From Morella rubra (taxonomy: Eukaryota > Streptophyta > Magnoliopsida > Fagales > Myricaceae), in contig CM025853.1 of NCBI GenBank assembly GCA_003952965.2, forward strand, positions 6,495,007 to 6,559,006: a DNA stretch of 64,000 bases, in the 5' to 3' direction. Shown one piece after another: positions 1 through 10,056 of this stretch. The position numbers and the translations under genes are program-made. Below the pieces are notes generated by a model. The model was not told the DNA's origin, made no database searches, and worked only from the letters and a program-made list of their open reading frames with translations. Within the stretch, counting starts at the first letter, position 1. Every line of letters begins with the position of its first letter.

Positions 1-30
1 TGGATGTCGTTTTTTCTATAGTACACTTAC

Positions 31-198
31 CACTAAGGATCCCACTTAGCCAGAAACTCGGAGAACATCCTTTTCCATCTTTTCTTCCATCTCCACATTG
101 CCACTTGGGGCAAGAATATGTATAACTCCCTTCTGTGTTCACACATCTCGTTGGATATGTGCAAGTATTGAAAATTGGAGTTGAGCACTCATTAATAT
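31..198 (-). pseudogene. WAK-A exon 2, calcium-binding EGF-like domain
   Basis: On the minus strand this reads as one EGF_CA repeat (DINECSTP..., CxxP..CVNTEGSYTYSCP, ending CGDGRKDGKGCSP). This is the standard second exon of plant wall-associated kinases, receptor-like kinases that bind pectin in the cell wall. A donor GTAAGT follows the exon at about 25-30. The acceptor at about 199-202 reads GCTG, whereas the paralogous WAK-B exon (25055) has GCAG, so the 3' splice site appears lost. Exon 3 (transmembrane and kinase) would lie to the left, outside the window. Exon 1 is at 454-2115. The family assignment is firm. Calling it non-functional rests on the lost acceptor and the broken exon 1. 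Confidence 0.8.
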
Positions 199-921
199 CA
201 GCATATCATGAGTTTAAGATCGTATGATCAAGCCCAGAGTTATGATATCTTTAATCCAAATAGTATAATAGATTGTTTTTTTTTTTCACATGATGAAAGA
301 AACAAAATTTTGATCCCATGCCATAGAAGTTAATTTATCAATTGTATGAAAGTACTAAACTTGCAAAAAGAACGAATTTAATAATTCTCTTATTCTTAAT
401 AAAATTGGTGCCTTAAAGTTTCTTGAGAAGCTTGTTCGATGTGTTATACGGACCTAGGCAACCATCACTGATGTATGGGCTTCCATCGTAACTGGGATTG
501 CACTGGTAGCGATATCCATACATACCCGTTATCCGGATCGTAACAAATGTTGTTCCCTCCACATACGATGCTCATAGCAGATTCACAACTTTTCGTACCT
601 ATTGTCAAATCGAGAACCACGGGAAGCGTTTTATTGTCCCGTAGGTTCCCGAGATAAGCGGAGCAGAAATTGAACAGGGCTCGGTTCACAATAAAAGCAT
701 TGTTGCATGGATTGAAGCTCCAGACTGTGTTGTGATTTTGATAACTATTTGCTTCCACAGTAAAATTGCTCAATTGTTTTGGAATCTCAACCTCGCAACA
801 TCTAATCCCAGCGTAAGATCCATCGATCACATCGATTTTATTTTCACACAGACATGCAGCCCATGCGGAAGGAAGTACCATTCTGGCCGTACCCCTGAAG
901 GAATCCCAGGATGTCCTAGCC

Positions 922-1702
922 GGGAAAAGATTCTATCCAAAGGAGAGAATTCTAAGAAATTCAAAGAACCGGTCCAGATTTAGAGCTTCTAATCTAATGT
1001 CCAATTTTTCTCCACATCATTTAATGATAAGAGTTGAAAATGGCTTGGCCTGTCCCTCGGCTTTGGCTAATTTTTTTATGACTCAATCTTTGAGCTGTCT
1101 TCCGCGATAAGCCTCCTTCCTCTTCTTTTTCCCCTTATTTCTTCTTTTCCAGTCCTTGTTCGTTCTCTCGGAAGTCGTTTTTGAATCCTCAGTTCTATAA
1201 ATACCTTTTGAATCATTTGTGTTCGGTTGTTCGTTCTGAATAGTAGATATTGAAACATATAATACGGATATAGACGGTATCGTCATGGTGCCCAAGCCTG
1301 TCTTGCTCTCTACTTCTCTGTGTGTTCTTGTGCTATTAAATGGCTGCCAGGCTCAAAGTCATCTGAGACAAAATTAGTCACCAAAAGAACAATACCCAAA
1401 AGTAACAAAACTCAGCCGTTTCTCAATACACCAAGGACAGATGCAATACAATGGAATGAATGCGCTTGTAGCCAAATAATCCATGGCCACCGTTCAACCA
1501 TAAAAGAGGGCACACAGAGCATCAGTGGAAGCCGGAGAAAACGGCGAAGGAAGACAAAAAGAGGGAGAAAAAAAGTGAAAGCTGAGACATTTGCACATCA
1601 TTTTCATTAAATGATGCGGCAGAATTTGAGACGTTAGATTTCTTTGGGAAAATCTTGACCGGTTCTTTGAATGTTCCTTCTTTGGATAGAATCTTTTCCC
1701 CC
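922..1702 (+). mobile_element. Mutator-like (Pack-MULE-type) element, copy 1
   Basis: About 781 bp with long terminal inverted repeats. The left end GGGAAAAGATTCTATCCAAA and the reverse complement of the right end match over roughly 105 bp, including TTCAAAGAACCGGTC and CATCATTTAATGA. The flanks carry an imperfect 9-bp direct repeat (GTCCTAGCC on the left, GTCACGGCC on the right) that corresponds to a single segment (ATCACAGCC) in the intact WAK-B exon. A 9-bp TSD and long TIRs are the signature of Mutator-like elements. It encodes no transposase, so it is non-autonomous. The interior holds a host-gene-like fragment at about 1190-1560. The element interrupts WAK-A exon 1. Confidence 0.75.
1190..1560 (+). 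pseudogene. Captured 5' end of a legumin-like (11S globulin) gene
   Basis: Inside the Mutator-like element, a TATA-like CTATAAATACC near 1195 precedes an ATG at 1285. The ATG opens a short frame of 28 codons beginning MVPKPVLLSTSL and continuing CVLVLLNGCQAQ, a clear signal peptide close to legumin leaders. The frame stops at codon 29. About 90 bp further on, near 1439-1475, the reading QYNGMNAL continues, after a one-base insertion, as EPNN. This recalls the conserved start of the mature 11S alpha chain (NALEP). A possible SVEAG follows near 1520-1535. Legumins are seed storage proteins of vacuolar protein bodies. The signal peptide is seen directly. The legumin identity is an inference from the leader plus the NALEP motif. 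Confidence 0.5.
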
Positions 1703-2276
1703 GTCACGGCCTTCGGCAATAAACTATTTTGGGCGTTAGAAATTGTGAAAGTTGGGGCATCAGAGGAAGATCAGGAATGGGAGATGGCCGCCAGAAGATT
1801 GCTCGACTCTCAGAAACATTCGGAGGCTGTGAACATCAAGATTTCAAGGTGGCCTTAGATTGAAATATTCGTAACTTTAAGGCTTCCGATCCTTAGTTGG
1901 TCTTGGCCGAACAAGTTGTCGCAAGTGTGGGAAAAAGCTTTATCTTGATCTAGGTAACAACCCTTCCCTATGCCAAACCGATATGGAACTTTTACATCCC
2001 CGCATTGGTCTCAACAGTTGGGAAGGGCGAAATTTGCTGCTGCTCTTACCGCTGCCATTACTATCAATAGGACACCAACCCATGCGAATTGCGAAAGCTT
2101 CCTAGAGAGACCCATAGTCGACCCCATTGTCTCTGGAAAGAGGATTATTGAAGTTTACTTTGTCTTTCTTTCTTATGGTCCTGCGGAGCTGGACAACTTA
2201 TAGGCACAGGAAGGAGGACCAATTCATGGAGTGGACCTAATTCCATTTGAGAACGTTCCAGAAGCAGGGCAAGTCT

Positions 2277-2890
2277 TGAGATTTGTGTTTAATGAAGTCC
2301 TGCTCAAGTTCAGCTATTCAACAAAATTGGTGATCGTCTGAGAATGGTTAAGATTTGATTGAAGTTTGCGTGTAGTTTAATAACTAGAAGTCGAAGCGGT
2401 GATGTTTGTGAAGCACTCGAAGTTTGATCAGAAGTTCGCTTACAGTTTGATCAGAATTGATGAAAGACTGTTGTAACAGTTTTAACAGATGCGCTCAAGA
2501 TTCAAGAAGTCACAAAACTTCATGAAAACCTTCCCTCTAACTCCCCAGAGTATGAAAGACATTTCTCTCACAATTATTCATGACGTTCCTAACAACCTTT
2601 GATAGATCTAGCTTTCTAGAACCTTGTTGAGAAACTCCCGCTCTATTCCATAGTCTATCAAAACTGAGAAAACCTTACCCTGTTGTATTCCGCAACTCAC
2701 TGTGTACCATATCATCTTGAAAGTTTGGTTTTTGATCACCAATTATTATCTTTGATAAAGAGGTTATTCTAAAAGTTGTTGGAGATCTATGCTTTCCTGG
2801 AGCCTGTTCCAGTTATGAAATGAGTTGATTGCACATAGGTGTGTGGGAAGATTGGCTTGGCTTGGCTGTGAAGATATCTGGTTCGACATC
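2277..2890 (+). mobile_element. Truncated copia LTR, 5' part (unit 1)
   Basis: Begins TGAGATTTGTG and continues with segments shared with the LTRs of copia A when those are read on the minus strand: AATGAAGTCCTGCTCAAG, GAAAGACTGTTGTAAC and CAAGATTCAAGAAGTC. It ends abruptly after GGCTTGGCTGTGAAGAT, where unit 2 of the tandem duplication begins with WAK exon sequence. It lies about 160 bp upstream of the WAK-A start codon, in what would have been the promoter. Only the first half of the LTR is present. Confidence 0.7.
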
Positions 2891-3003
2891 TAATCGTAAG
2901 ATCCATCGATCACATCGATTTTATTTTCACACAGACATGCAGCCCATGCGGAAGGAAGTACCATTCTGGTCGTACCCCTGAAGGAATCCCAGGATGTCCT
3001 AGC
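2891..3003 (-). pseudogene. Duplicate of the WAK-A exon 1 middle segment
   Basis: This repeats about 113 bp of WAK-A exon 1 (the segment just left of the Mutator-like insertion in unit 1). It contains the minus-strand codons around MVLPSAWAACLCENKI. It is the left rim of tandem unit 2 and has no reading frame of its own beyond this fragment. One difference from unit 1 is visible here: CTGGTCGTACC replaces CTGGCCGTACC. Confidence 0.75.
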
Positions 3004-3734
3004 CGGGAAAAGATTCTATCCAAAGGAGAGAATTCTAAGAAATTCAAAGAAGGCCTAAAAGTCCAATCTCATCAGTTGAAAATGGCTTGGCCTGTCCCTC
3101 GGCTTTGGCTAATTTTTTTATGACTCAATCTTTGAGCTGCGATAAGCCTCCTTCCTCTTCTTTTTCCCCTTATTTCTTCTTTTCCAGTCCTTGTTCGTTC
3201 TCTCGGAAGTCGTTTTTGAATCCTCAGTTCTATAAATACTTTTGAATCATTTGTGTTCGGTTGTTCGTTCTGAATAGTAGATATTGAAACATATAATACG
3301 GATATAGACGGTATCGTCATGGTGCCCAAGCTGTCTTGCTCTCTACTTCTCTGTGTGTTCTTGTGCTATTAAATGGCTGCCAGGCTCAAAGTCATCTGAG
3401 ACAAAATTAGTCACCAAAAGAACAATACCCAAAAGTAATAAAACTCAGCCGTTCTCAATACACCAAGGACAGATGCAATACAATGGAATTAATGCGCTTG
3501 TAGCCAAATAATCCATGGCCACCGTTCAACCATAAAAGAGGGCACACAGAGCATCAGTGGAAGCCGGAGAAAACGGCGAAGGAAGACAAAAAGAGGGAGA
3601 AAAAAAGTGAAAGCTGAGACATTTGCACATCATTTTCATTAAATGATGCGGCAGAATTTGAGACGTTAGATTTCTTTGGGAAAATCTTGACCGGTTCTTT
3701 GAATGTTCCTTCTTTGGATAGAATCTTTTCCCCC
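3004..3734 (+). mobile_element. Mutator-like element, copy 2 (duplicated)
   Basis: About 731 bp, the tandem copy of the element at 922-1702 with the same flanking 9-bp repeats. The left TIR is shortened: the stretch with CCGGTCCAGATTTAGAGC in copy 1 is replaced here by GGCCTAAAAGTCCAATC. The captured signal-peptide frame is also broken by loss of one C after ATGGTGCCCAAG. The right TIR is intact. It arose by segmental duplication and not by a second transposition, because the WAK flanks are duplicated with it. Confidence 0.75.
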
Positions 3735-4147
3735 GTCACGGCCTTCGGCAATAAACTATTTTGGGCGTTAGAAATTGTGAAAGTTGGGGCATCAGAGGAA
3801 GATCAGGAATGGGAGATGGTCGCCAGAAGATTGCTCGACTCTCAGAAACATTCGGAGGCTGTGAACATCAAGATTTCAAGGTGGCCTTAGATTGAAATAT
3901 TCGTAACTTTAAGGCTTCCGATCCTTAGTTGGTCTTGGCCGAACAAGTTGTCGCAAGTGTGGGAAAAAGCTTTATCTTGATCTAGGTAACAACCCTTCCC
4001 TATGCCAAACCGATATGGAACTTTTACATCCCCGCATTGGTCTCAACAGTTGGGAAGGGCGAAATTTGCTGCTGCTCTTACCGCTGCCATTACTATCAAT
4101 AGGACACCAACCCATGCGAATTGCGAAAGCTTCCTAGAGAGACCCAT
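3735..4147 (-). pseudogene. Duplicate of the WAK-A exon 1 5' piece
   Basis: A near-identical copy of 1703-2115. It starts at the ATG at 4147 with MGLSRKLSQF, a hydrophobic leader and the first part of the galacturonan-binding domain, and has the same in-frame stops. It lacks the rest of the gene because the tandem unit ends in LTR sequence. A substitution (GGTCGCC for GGCCGCC near 3818-3824) separates it from unit 1. It is a pseudogene fragment with no coding potential. Confidence 0.75.
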
Positions 4148-4308
4148 AGTCGACCCCATTGTCTCTGGAAAGAGGATTATTGAAGTTTACTTTGTCTTTC
4201 TTTCTTATGGTCCTGCGGAGCTGGACAACTTATAGGCACAGGAAGGAGGACCAATTCATGGAGTGGACCTAATTCCATTTGAGAACGTTCCAGAAGCAGG
4301 GCAAGTCT

Positions 4309-5434
4309 TGAGATTTGTGTTTAATGAAGTCCTGCTCAAGTTCAGCTATTCAACAAAATTGGTGATCGTCTGAGAATGGTTAAGATTTGATTGAAGTTTG
4401 CGTGTAGTTTAATAACTAGAAGTCGAAGCGGTGATGTTTGTGAAGCACTCGAAGTTTGATCAAAGTTCGCTTACAGTTTGATCAGATTAACGAAAGACTG
4501 TTGTAACGGTTTTAACAGATGCGCTCAAGATTCAAGAAGTCACAAAACTTCATGAAAACCTTCCCTCTAACTCCCCAGAGTATGAAAGACATTTCTCTCA
4601 CAATTATTCATGACGTTCCTAACAACCTTTGATAGATCTAGCTTTCTAGAACCTTGTTGAGAAACTCCCTTTTACTATTCCATAGTCTATATGTGTGTGA
4701 ATTGAGATAAAACCCTGTGAGATTTTTCTTTTCCATATCATCTTAGTTTGGTTTTTGATCACCAAGATTATCTTTGATAAAGAAGGTTATCTCTAGAAGT
4801 TGTTGGAGATCTATGCAGACTGGGTGTTCCAGTTATGAAAGAGTTGATTGCACATAGGTGTGTGGGAAGATTGGCTTGGCTTGGCTGTGAAGATCGGTTT
4901 TAGGAATTATACTTCAAATGGAAGAGGAGTTTCTTGTTTCCTACAAGGTGCAAATCTAGATGTTGTATTCTAGGTAAAGTAACAGTAGGATAGATTAGCA
5001 ACGGGGTGTTGGGTAGTTTATAGATCACTATGTACCGAGTTTGAAGTTTTTGGTAGATTCGCTTAAACCGCCCTCCTTGGCCCAAAGAGTTTTTACCTCT
5101 TGAAAGATTCTTTCAAGCGGATTTTCTTTTTGTCATCACTCTTGGTGTCATCATGTGTGATTGTGATTTTTAGATGATTTAGTTGTTGTTGGGATTATCA
5201 TTCTTTTGTTTTTTTGATTAAGAAAGAAAGTGTTGGTTATATTCACTGATAATCTGCATTGTCTTGTCCATATTGTTTTGATTCCGCATAGTATATTATT
5301 GATATTGAGTGTCTTTGAAATTTGCTGATAGTTTGTGGCTGTGAAATTAAAAATGACCAAAAGAATTTGGAGAACCTATTCACCCTCCTCTAGGTACGGT
5401 CACTTGTATACTGAGTCTTAAACTATCTAGTCCA
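4309..5434 (+). mobile_element. Solo copia LTR, plus orientation
   Basis: About 1.13 kb with no adjoining primer-binding site or gag-pol. It starts TGAGATTTG and ends ...CACCCTCCTCTAGGTACGG..CTTAAACTATCTAGTCCA. Both ends align with the copia A and copia C LTRs, including the conserved CCCTCTAGGT..CGG stretch 40-60 bp before the LTR end and the segments TATAGATCACT and AGAGTTTTTACCTCTTG. The first half is duplicated at 2277-2890. Clear flanking TSDs were not found. It probably formed by LTR-LTR recombination of an older insertion upstream of WAK-A. Confidence 0.7.
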
Positions 5435-6520
5435 GCTACTATGACACCAACCCATGTCACTCCATATATTCCATATATTGTTATAATTGGTCTCAGCCTT
5501 CGTACTCAGATAGACCTACCTACATTGACTTTGTAATTTTTCCTCTGGAGACTTTCACAATCAATACATCTTTTTTTTTTTTTACGTCACAATCAACAGG
5601 TCAACAGTCAGTGTAATGTCACTTCTGGACACTTTTAAAATCAATCGATCATTGTATACAAACTTTTAGAATCCCTAAAAAATGGTTGGAGTTTGTACAA
5701 AAAAAATGATCAAGATAAACGCTGAGGGTAGAACATCCACTTTAAGCTTTATATTTTAAAAGTTATTTTATAACTTAGAGAAAACCACTCCTTTAAGAAT
5801 CCTTACAAAGAAATTTGTTACATCTGTTCTTTTATTGTGGAATATTTGTTATGAATTGGAGGAAAAGCTCAAAAAGGGGAAAAAAATGTTGAAGGAAAGA
5901 AGGAAATACGAGGAGTTCCTTCATTGTTCCATATGAAGACATGGAAAATTAATTTATTTTTGTCCTTTATAATTCCGGCCATTTGCTTGAATTGCACTTA
6001 TTTGTTACTTGAAAATTCACGTAATTAATTAGTTTATTTACCAATCATGTATATCCTTGAACTCTATGTATTTTGGGGGCCGATTGAGTTTTTTCTCTGT
6101 GCAGTACTACACATTGAGTATGTTTTACCGTGAGACCGATAAAATAAATATTTTTATATGATAACTTAAGGAGTGAGAGATCGATCAATCAAATTTTAGA
6201 AAGAAAAAAAAATCTAAATGCTATTTTAGAGTTATTTATTTTTTTTTTTCTAGGCATTGTAGAACTATATTGGCAAAAGTCTCTAGAGGCACCAAGCCGC
6301 GTAAGCTATACTTAGACTTGGATGAAGTCTATTATGTTTTGCCATCATCAGCAGCTTGATCATTAATTTATTTACAATAAATAATAGCATATTAATTCGC
6401 CATCAAATCCTTTCCACAATTGGAGCAAGAAATGCTACACTTAACAACAAATGTAAACGTGTACGTTTTTTATCTATGAATGTACGCTATGCCTATATAT
6501 ATATATATATATTTTTAAAG
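5435..6520. other. AT-rich intergenic stretch, no gene seen
   Basis: No coding region with recognisable similarity was found. It contains homopolymer T and A runs and an (AT)n microsatellite at about 6496-6512. Nothing in it resembles an exon, tRNA or transposon end that I could support. Confidence 0.5.
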
Positions 6521-6742
6521 TCATAAATGAAATATCTTGTGAGCAACTAATCTTAGTTGAATCATGAATGTATCAATGACTTGACACGCAGATTGTAGTT
6601 GATCGGCAGAGCTACATGCACATGCTAATCGGGCCTCATGATATCGCCCACCAACAACCTTCAGGAAGCAAATCAGTGACGCCTTAGAAAAAGGAAAAAT
6701 CACCAAAAGTCCATCGTGGAGGGAGATAAGCATAGGCATAGC
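6521..6742 (-). other. Left half of a reading frame interrupted by the hAT element
   Basis: Minus-strand reading here (...MPMLISLHDGLLVIF..., SADQLQSACQVIDTF, ending KIFHL and a stop at 6521) is in the same frame as a segment on the far side of the hAT insertion (10687 down to 10599, beginning MSPISFTANYIAPAF). Removing the element and one TSD copy gives a continuous frame of roughly 100 codons from the ATG at 10687. I do not recognise the product. Only 30 codons lie on the right side and in-frame stops lie upstream, so it may be an exon remnant or a chance frame. Confidence 0.3.
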
Positions 6743-6904
6743 CAATGGCGGAACCAGGAATACAATCAAAGGGGGTCAAACTTCTAAAGAAAAATGACAA
6801 AAAAAAAATTCACTACATAATGCAAAAAAATATTTTAGAGTTAAAATATAAAAAATTAAGGACTAAAAATATTAAAATACATGTACCGCACTATTTGCTA
6901 ATAC

Positions 6905-9334
6905 TGAGAGGTGGCAATTGGATCCTATGGACTGCATATTCTGAAAACGTTGTAAAATAGCTTCGTTCTCAATAGTTTCAAAAATTTCCCTCTCGATGTA
7001 TACCACAAACTATCATTCATCCATTCATCTCCCATCTTATTACGCAAGTCAGTTTTAATAAACTTCATTGCAGAAAAAACTCTCTCAACGGTTGCAGTCG
7101 CAACTGGTAAGACCAATGCCAACTCAATAAGCTGATAAACCAATGGATATAGAGTATGCTTTCTTGTCTCAACCATCTTCACAGCAAGACCTCCAATATC
7201 TTGAAGCTCAGAAAAAGCATCATGACTTCTCACATCATAATGTAGTTTCGAAGTTGATCTTCTAAGTACAACACGATCAATTACTGAGAAATCTTCTGGA
7301 TAAAGCTCAGCAAGACGAAGTAACTTAGCATGATCAAACGCTGAGAATGAGTTCTTGGATCAAGACATGCTATACAAAGAAGTAACTCGTACTTGCTTCT
7401 GTGAAACGATTATCCATCTCCTGAGCGATCAAATCAATAACTTGGCAAAACACTTCCACACGAAAACGATGCAAATAAGTAATTGTTTGCCCTCCACGCC
7501 GAGCGACCACGAGTTGGAATAATATCTTCCATATTGGGCACAATGATAGAATTATTCACACAAAAGTTTGAACTTCTTCCAAAAATTCATCCATTCCTTC
7601 TCCCTCAAATCCTGCAACCGACGCTTCACAATTCCAACCAAATTCATAGCATTAACAATGTCTTGATCCTTTCGTTGTAAGGCCTGTGACAATTCATTGT
7701 AATTCTCATTATATTTATCAACAAATGCATAATGAATAATTTTAAATAAAAATTAGTGTTTGTGATTACCTGTGACAATTCATTTGTAATTCCATTATAT
7801 TTCTCAACAAATGCATAGTGAATACAAAGTCGAAGCTTTGAATCTTATCCAGTATACTCAGAGCCGTGGATCTTTGTTCTGTGCAAGTGCCATCCTCTGC
7901 TATATTTTCAAGCACATCCAACACTGCTGACCACATACTGAAGAGACGCATTATTGTAATGTGGTATGAACCCCAACGAGTATCACCTGGTTGTGCAAGA
8001 CTGGTTTCTTGATTTTTGCCCCTTCCACTATAATTCTCCCTTATCCAATAGCTCCACTATCTTCTCATGTTGACTTTGCCGAAGAGAATCTTTCCTTTTA
8101 CAAGAAGCTCCGACTATATTCACAATCGTCATAGTGTAAGAAAAAAATCACAAACTTGATGTTATTCTTTGCAGTAGCCACAATAACCAATTGAAGTTGG
8201 TGAGCAAAACAATGAATATAGGTAGCAGAAGGATTATCCCTCAAAATGAGAGACTTCAACCCATTGAATTCGCTTGCATGTTTGATGCCCCATCATACCT
8301 TGACCTCTCAATTGGATATTGATAACCCTGTCTTGCAAACAATTTGTCTATAGCATTTTTCAAATTTTGGGAGCAAGTGTCGGTAACATGTTCCACACCA
8401 ATAAACCTTTCTATCACCTGTCCACGTTTGTTCACATATCTCAAAACCACTGCCATTTGCTCCTTCACTGAATTATCTCGAGACTCATCAACCATAAGAG
8501 AAAAAAACGTCCCCAATATCTTTAATGATGGCAAGTGTGGTCTTTGCTGCACAGCATTCACCAATTCCTTCTGAGTTTTTGGAGAAGTCATTTGGTTGTT
8601 TCCAGGAGCATTAGGAAGTGTCTTACAACCTTTTTCTTACGTAAGCTGTACCATTCCAAAAGCTCAAGAAAATTGCCTTCCTCATTGAACTCTCTCATCA
8701 TGACCACGAAAAGCTAATCCTTGCACCAAAAGATAACGAATGCAATCTAAAACGCTGTCAAACGAATGCGATAAGCATTCTCTACATCAGACCCATGTGA
8801 GGATAACATGTGCGACACACTTTGTCGCTGATTTTGAATGCTTCACATTTTCTCTAGCATCATTGTGAGCACTATTAATCACCAACATGCTCACCAAAAA
8901 CCTCCACTGCTTTTTTCAATTGCTAAATCCCGTAGATGTAAACACATCTCCCCCAGATTTCCTCCTCTAGCTTGCCTAAATAGATAACACCACAAGCAAT
9001 ACACCTGCATCCTTTGATACACTATATTCAACCACTCATTATTTTTGAACCATAACTCCCTAAAACCCTCATTGTTTCCCATATTGCTTCTTGGGAAAAT
9101 CATGGCCAAATGGTTGACAAGGACCTTTGATCAAATACTCCCTACGAACTTGATCTCTAATCCCAACATCATATTCTTCAATAGGTTTACGTAACCCTGG
9201 GTCAGCAACAATATCATCCTTACTAAACAATACGAGGTCTTTTTGAACTAGTATTCATTTTAGAAATAGCAGCCACGTTAGGAGTACTAGATGACCCTAT
9301 GCTGGCTGGCTTCTTTATCAAAAACTTATCCATT
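6905..9334 (-). pseudogene. hAT transposase, TTF-type zinc finger / DUF4371 / hAT dimerisation domain
   Basis: A cut-and-paste transposase, now broken by many frameshifts. From the ATG at 9334 the order is: MDKFLIKKPASIGSSS (typical N-terminus of this group); the TTF zinc-finger region at 9110-8890 (DVFTSTGFSNW in a shifted frame); DUF4371 at 8591-8256 (FFSLMVDESRDNSVKEQM, YDGASNM); the middle region at 7951-7766; and the C-terminal dimerisation domain at 7233-6925 (LALVLPVATATVERVFSAM, MNDSL). The true C-terminus (VYIEREIFETIENEAI...) continues in another frame to about 6905. Intact relatives are about 700-800 residues. No frame here exceeds 111 codons, so it is inactive. Confidence 0.85.
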
Positions 9335-9349
9335 ATCTAAATAAACAAA

Positions 9350-10056
9350 ACAAAATAAAATTTATAATCTAATTTCATAACCTAACCTAATCACAGTTTC
9401 ACAACCTAGTCCTAATCACAATTTCAATATAATGCACATCAAATCATCAATAATTCATCACATTATTCATCAATAATTAAAATAAATTCGTCACAAATTC
9501 ACAAACATTAAATAATCCTAATCAAACCCTAATCAAATATTCACAAATTATCAATAATTCATCAAATAATTAATCATCACAATATCCAATAATTCCTAAT
9601 CAAATTCATAATCTATTTAATAGAAAAATAATCAAATTCACAAATTCTAATTAAATCATAATATGTTTAATACAAACATAATAAATTCACAAATTAAATT
9701 AAATTCATAATCTCTTTAATAGAAAAATAATCAAATTCACAATAATAATCGACATAATCCAAATTACTAATCAAATCATAATCTCTTTAATAAAAATAAT
9801 TAAATTCACAATAATTAATCAAATAAATAATCTGTTTAATATAAACATAATCAAATTCAAATTCATTATCAAATTCATAATCCAATTGACAAATTACTAA
9901 TCAAATTCATAATTCTTTAATAGAAAAATAATCAAATTCACCATAACCTAATCAAATAAATAATCTGTTTAATATAAACATAATCAAATTCACAAATTCA
10001 TAATCTCTTTACTAAAAAAATTATCAAATTCACAATAACCTAACTATTTTAAAATT
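9350..10056. repeat. AT-rich imperfect tandem repeats inside the hAT 5' region
   Basis: Repeated variants of a unit resembling ATAATCAAATTCAC, AATTCATAATCTCTTTAAT and AGAAAAATAATCAAATTC occur through this stretch, with irregular spacing of roughly 40-65 bp. It lies between the transposase start (9334) and the element end, so it is untranslated element sequence. Such subterminal arrays can hold transposase-binding sites, but no defined site is visible. It probably grew by slippage. Confidence 0.65.

Larger units (their letters stand above)
454..2115 (-). pseudogene. WAK-A exon 1 (signal peptide and GUB_WAK_bind), split by a Mutator-like element
   Basis: Exon 1 of a wall-associated kinase gene on the minus strand, in two pieces. 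The 5' piece (2115 down to 1703) starts with MGLSRKLSQF and a hydrophobic leader, then the cysteine-rich galacturonan-binding region (GQDQLRIG, HLEILMFTA). The 3' piece (921 down to 454) has CCEVEIPKQ, VWSFNPC and CGGNNICYDPDNGY. Between them sits the insertion at 922-1702. Further damage is visible: an in-frame stop after NISI, a stop after the CF residues, and a 4-bp TATG duplication near 513-520 that shifts frame inside the DNGY..YQC stretch. The exon donor is also degraded (GTCCGT, against GTAAGT in WAK-B). The paralogue at 25314-26139 gives the pre-insertion order. This is a clear WAK pseudogene. Confidence 0.85.
798..4892. repeat. Tandem duplication of about 2.0-2.1 kb (WAK exon, Mutator-like element and LTR half)
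   Basis: Two head-to-tail units, about 798-2890 and 2891-4892. Each contains, in order, a short WAK exon 1 piece, the Mutator-like element, the WAK exon 1 5' piece with upstream flank, and the first half of a copia LTR. The junction lies at ACATCTAATC (about 2886-2895): in unit 1 this sequence is native WAK exon, and in unit 2 it follows directly on LTR sequence. The units are nearly identical, but unit 2 lacks about 40 bp in the left TIR region and has several indels in the LTR half. The order of events is therefore WAK, then Mutator-like insertion, then LTR insertion, then duplication. Confidence 0.85.

Noticed and set aside
9350..10056. Tandem AT-rich repeats as a satellite or CRISPR-like array
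   Set aside because: Units are irregular and the block lies wholly inside the hAT element. There are no spacers of constant size, and the genome is a plant.
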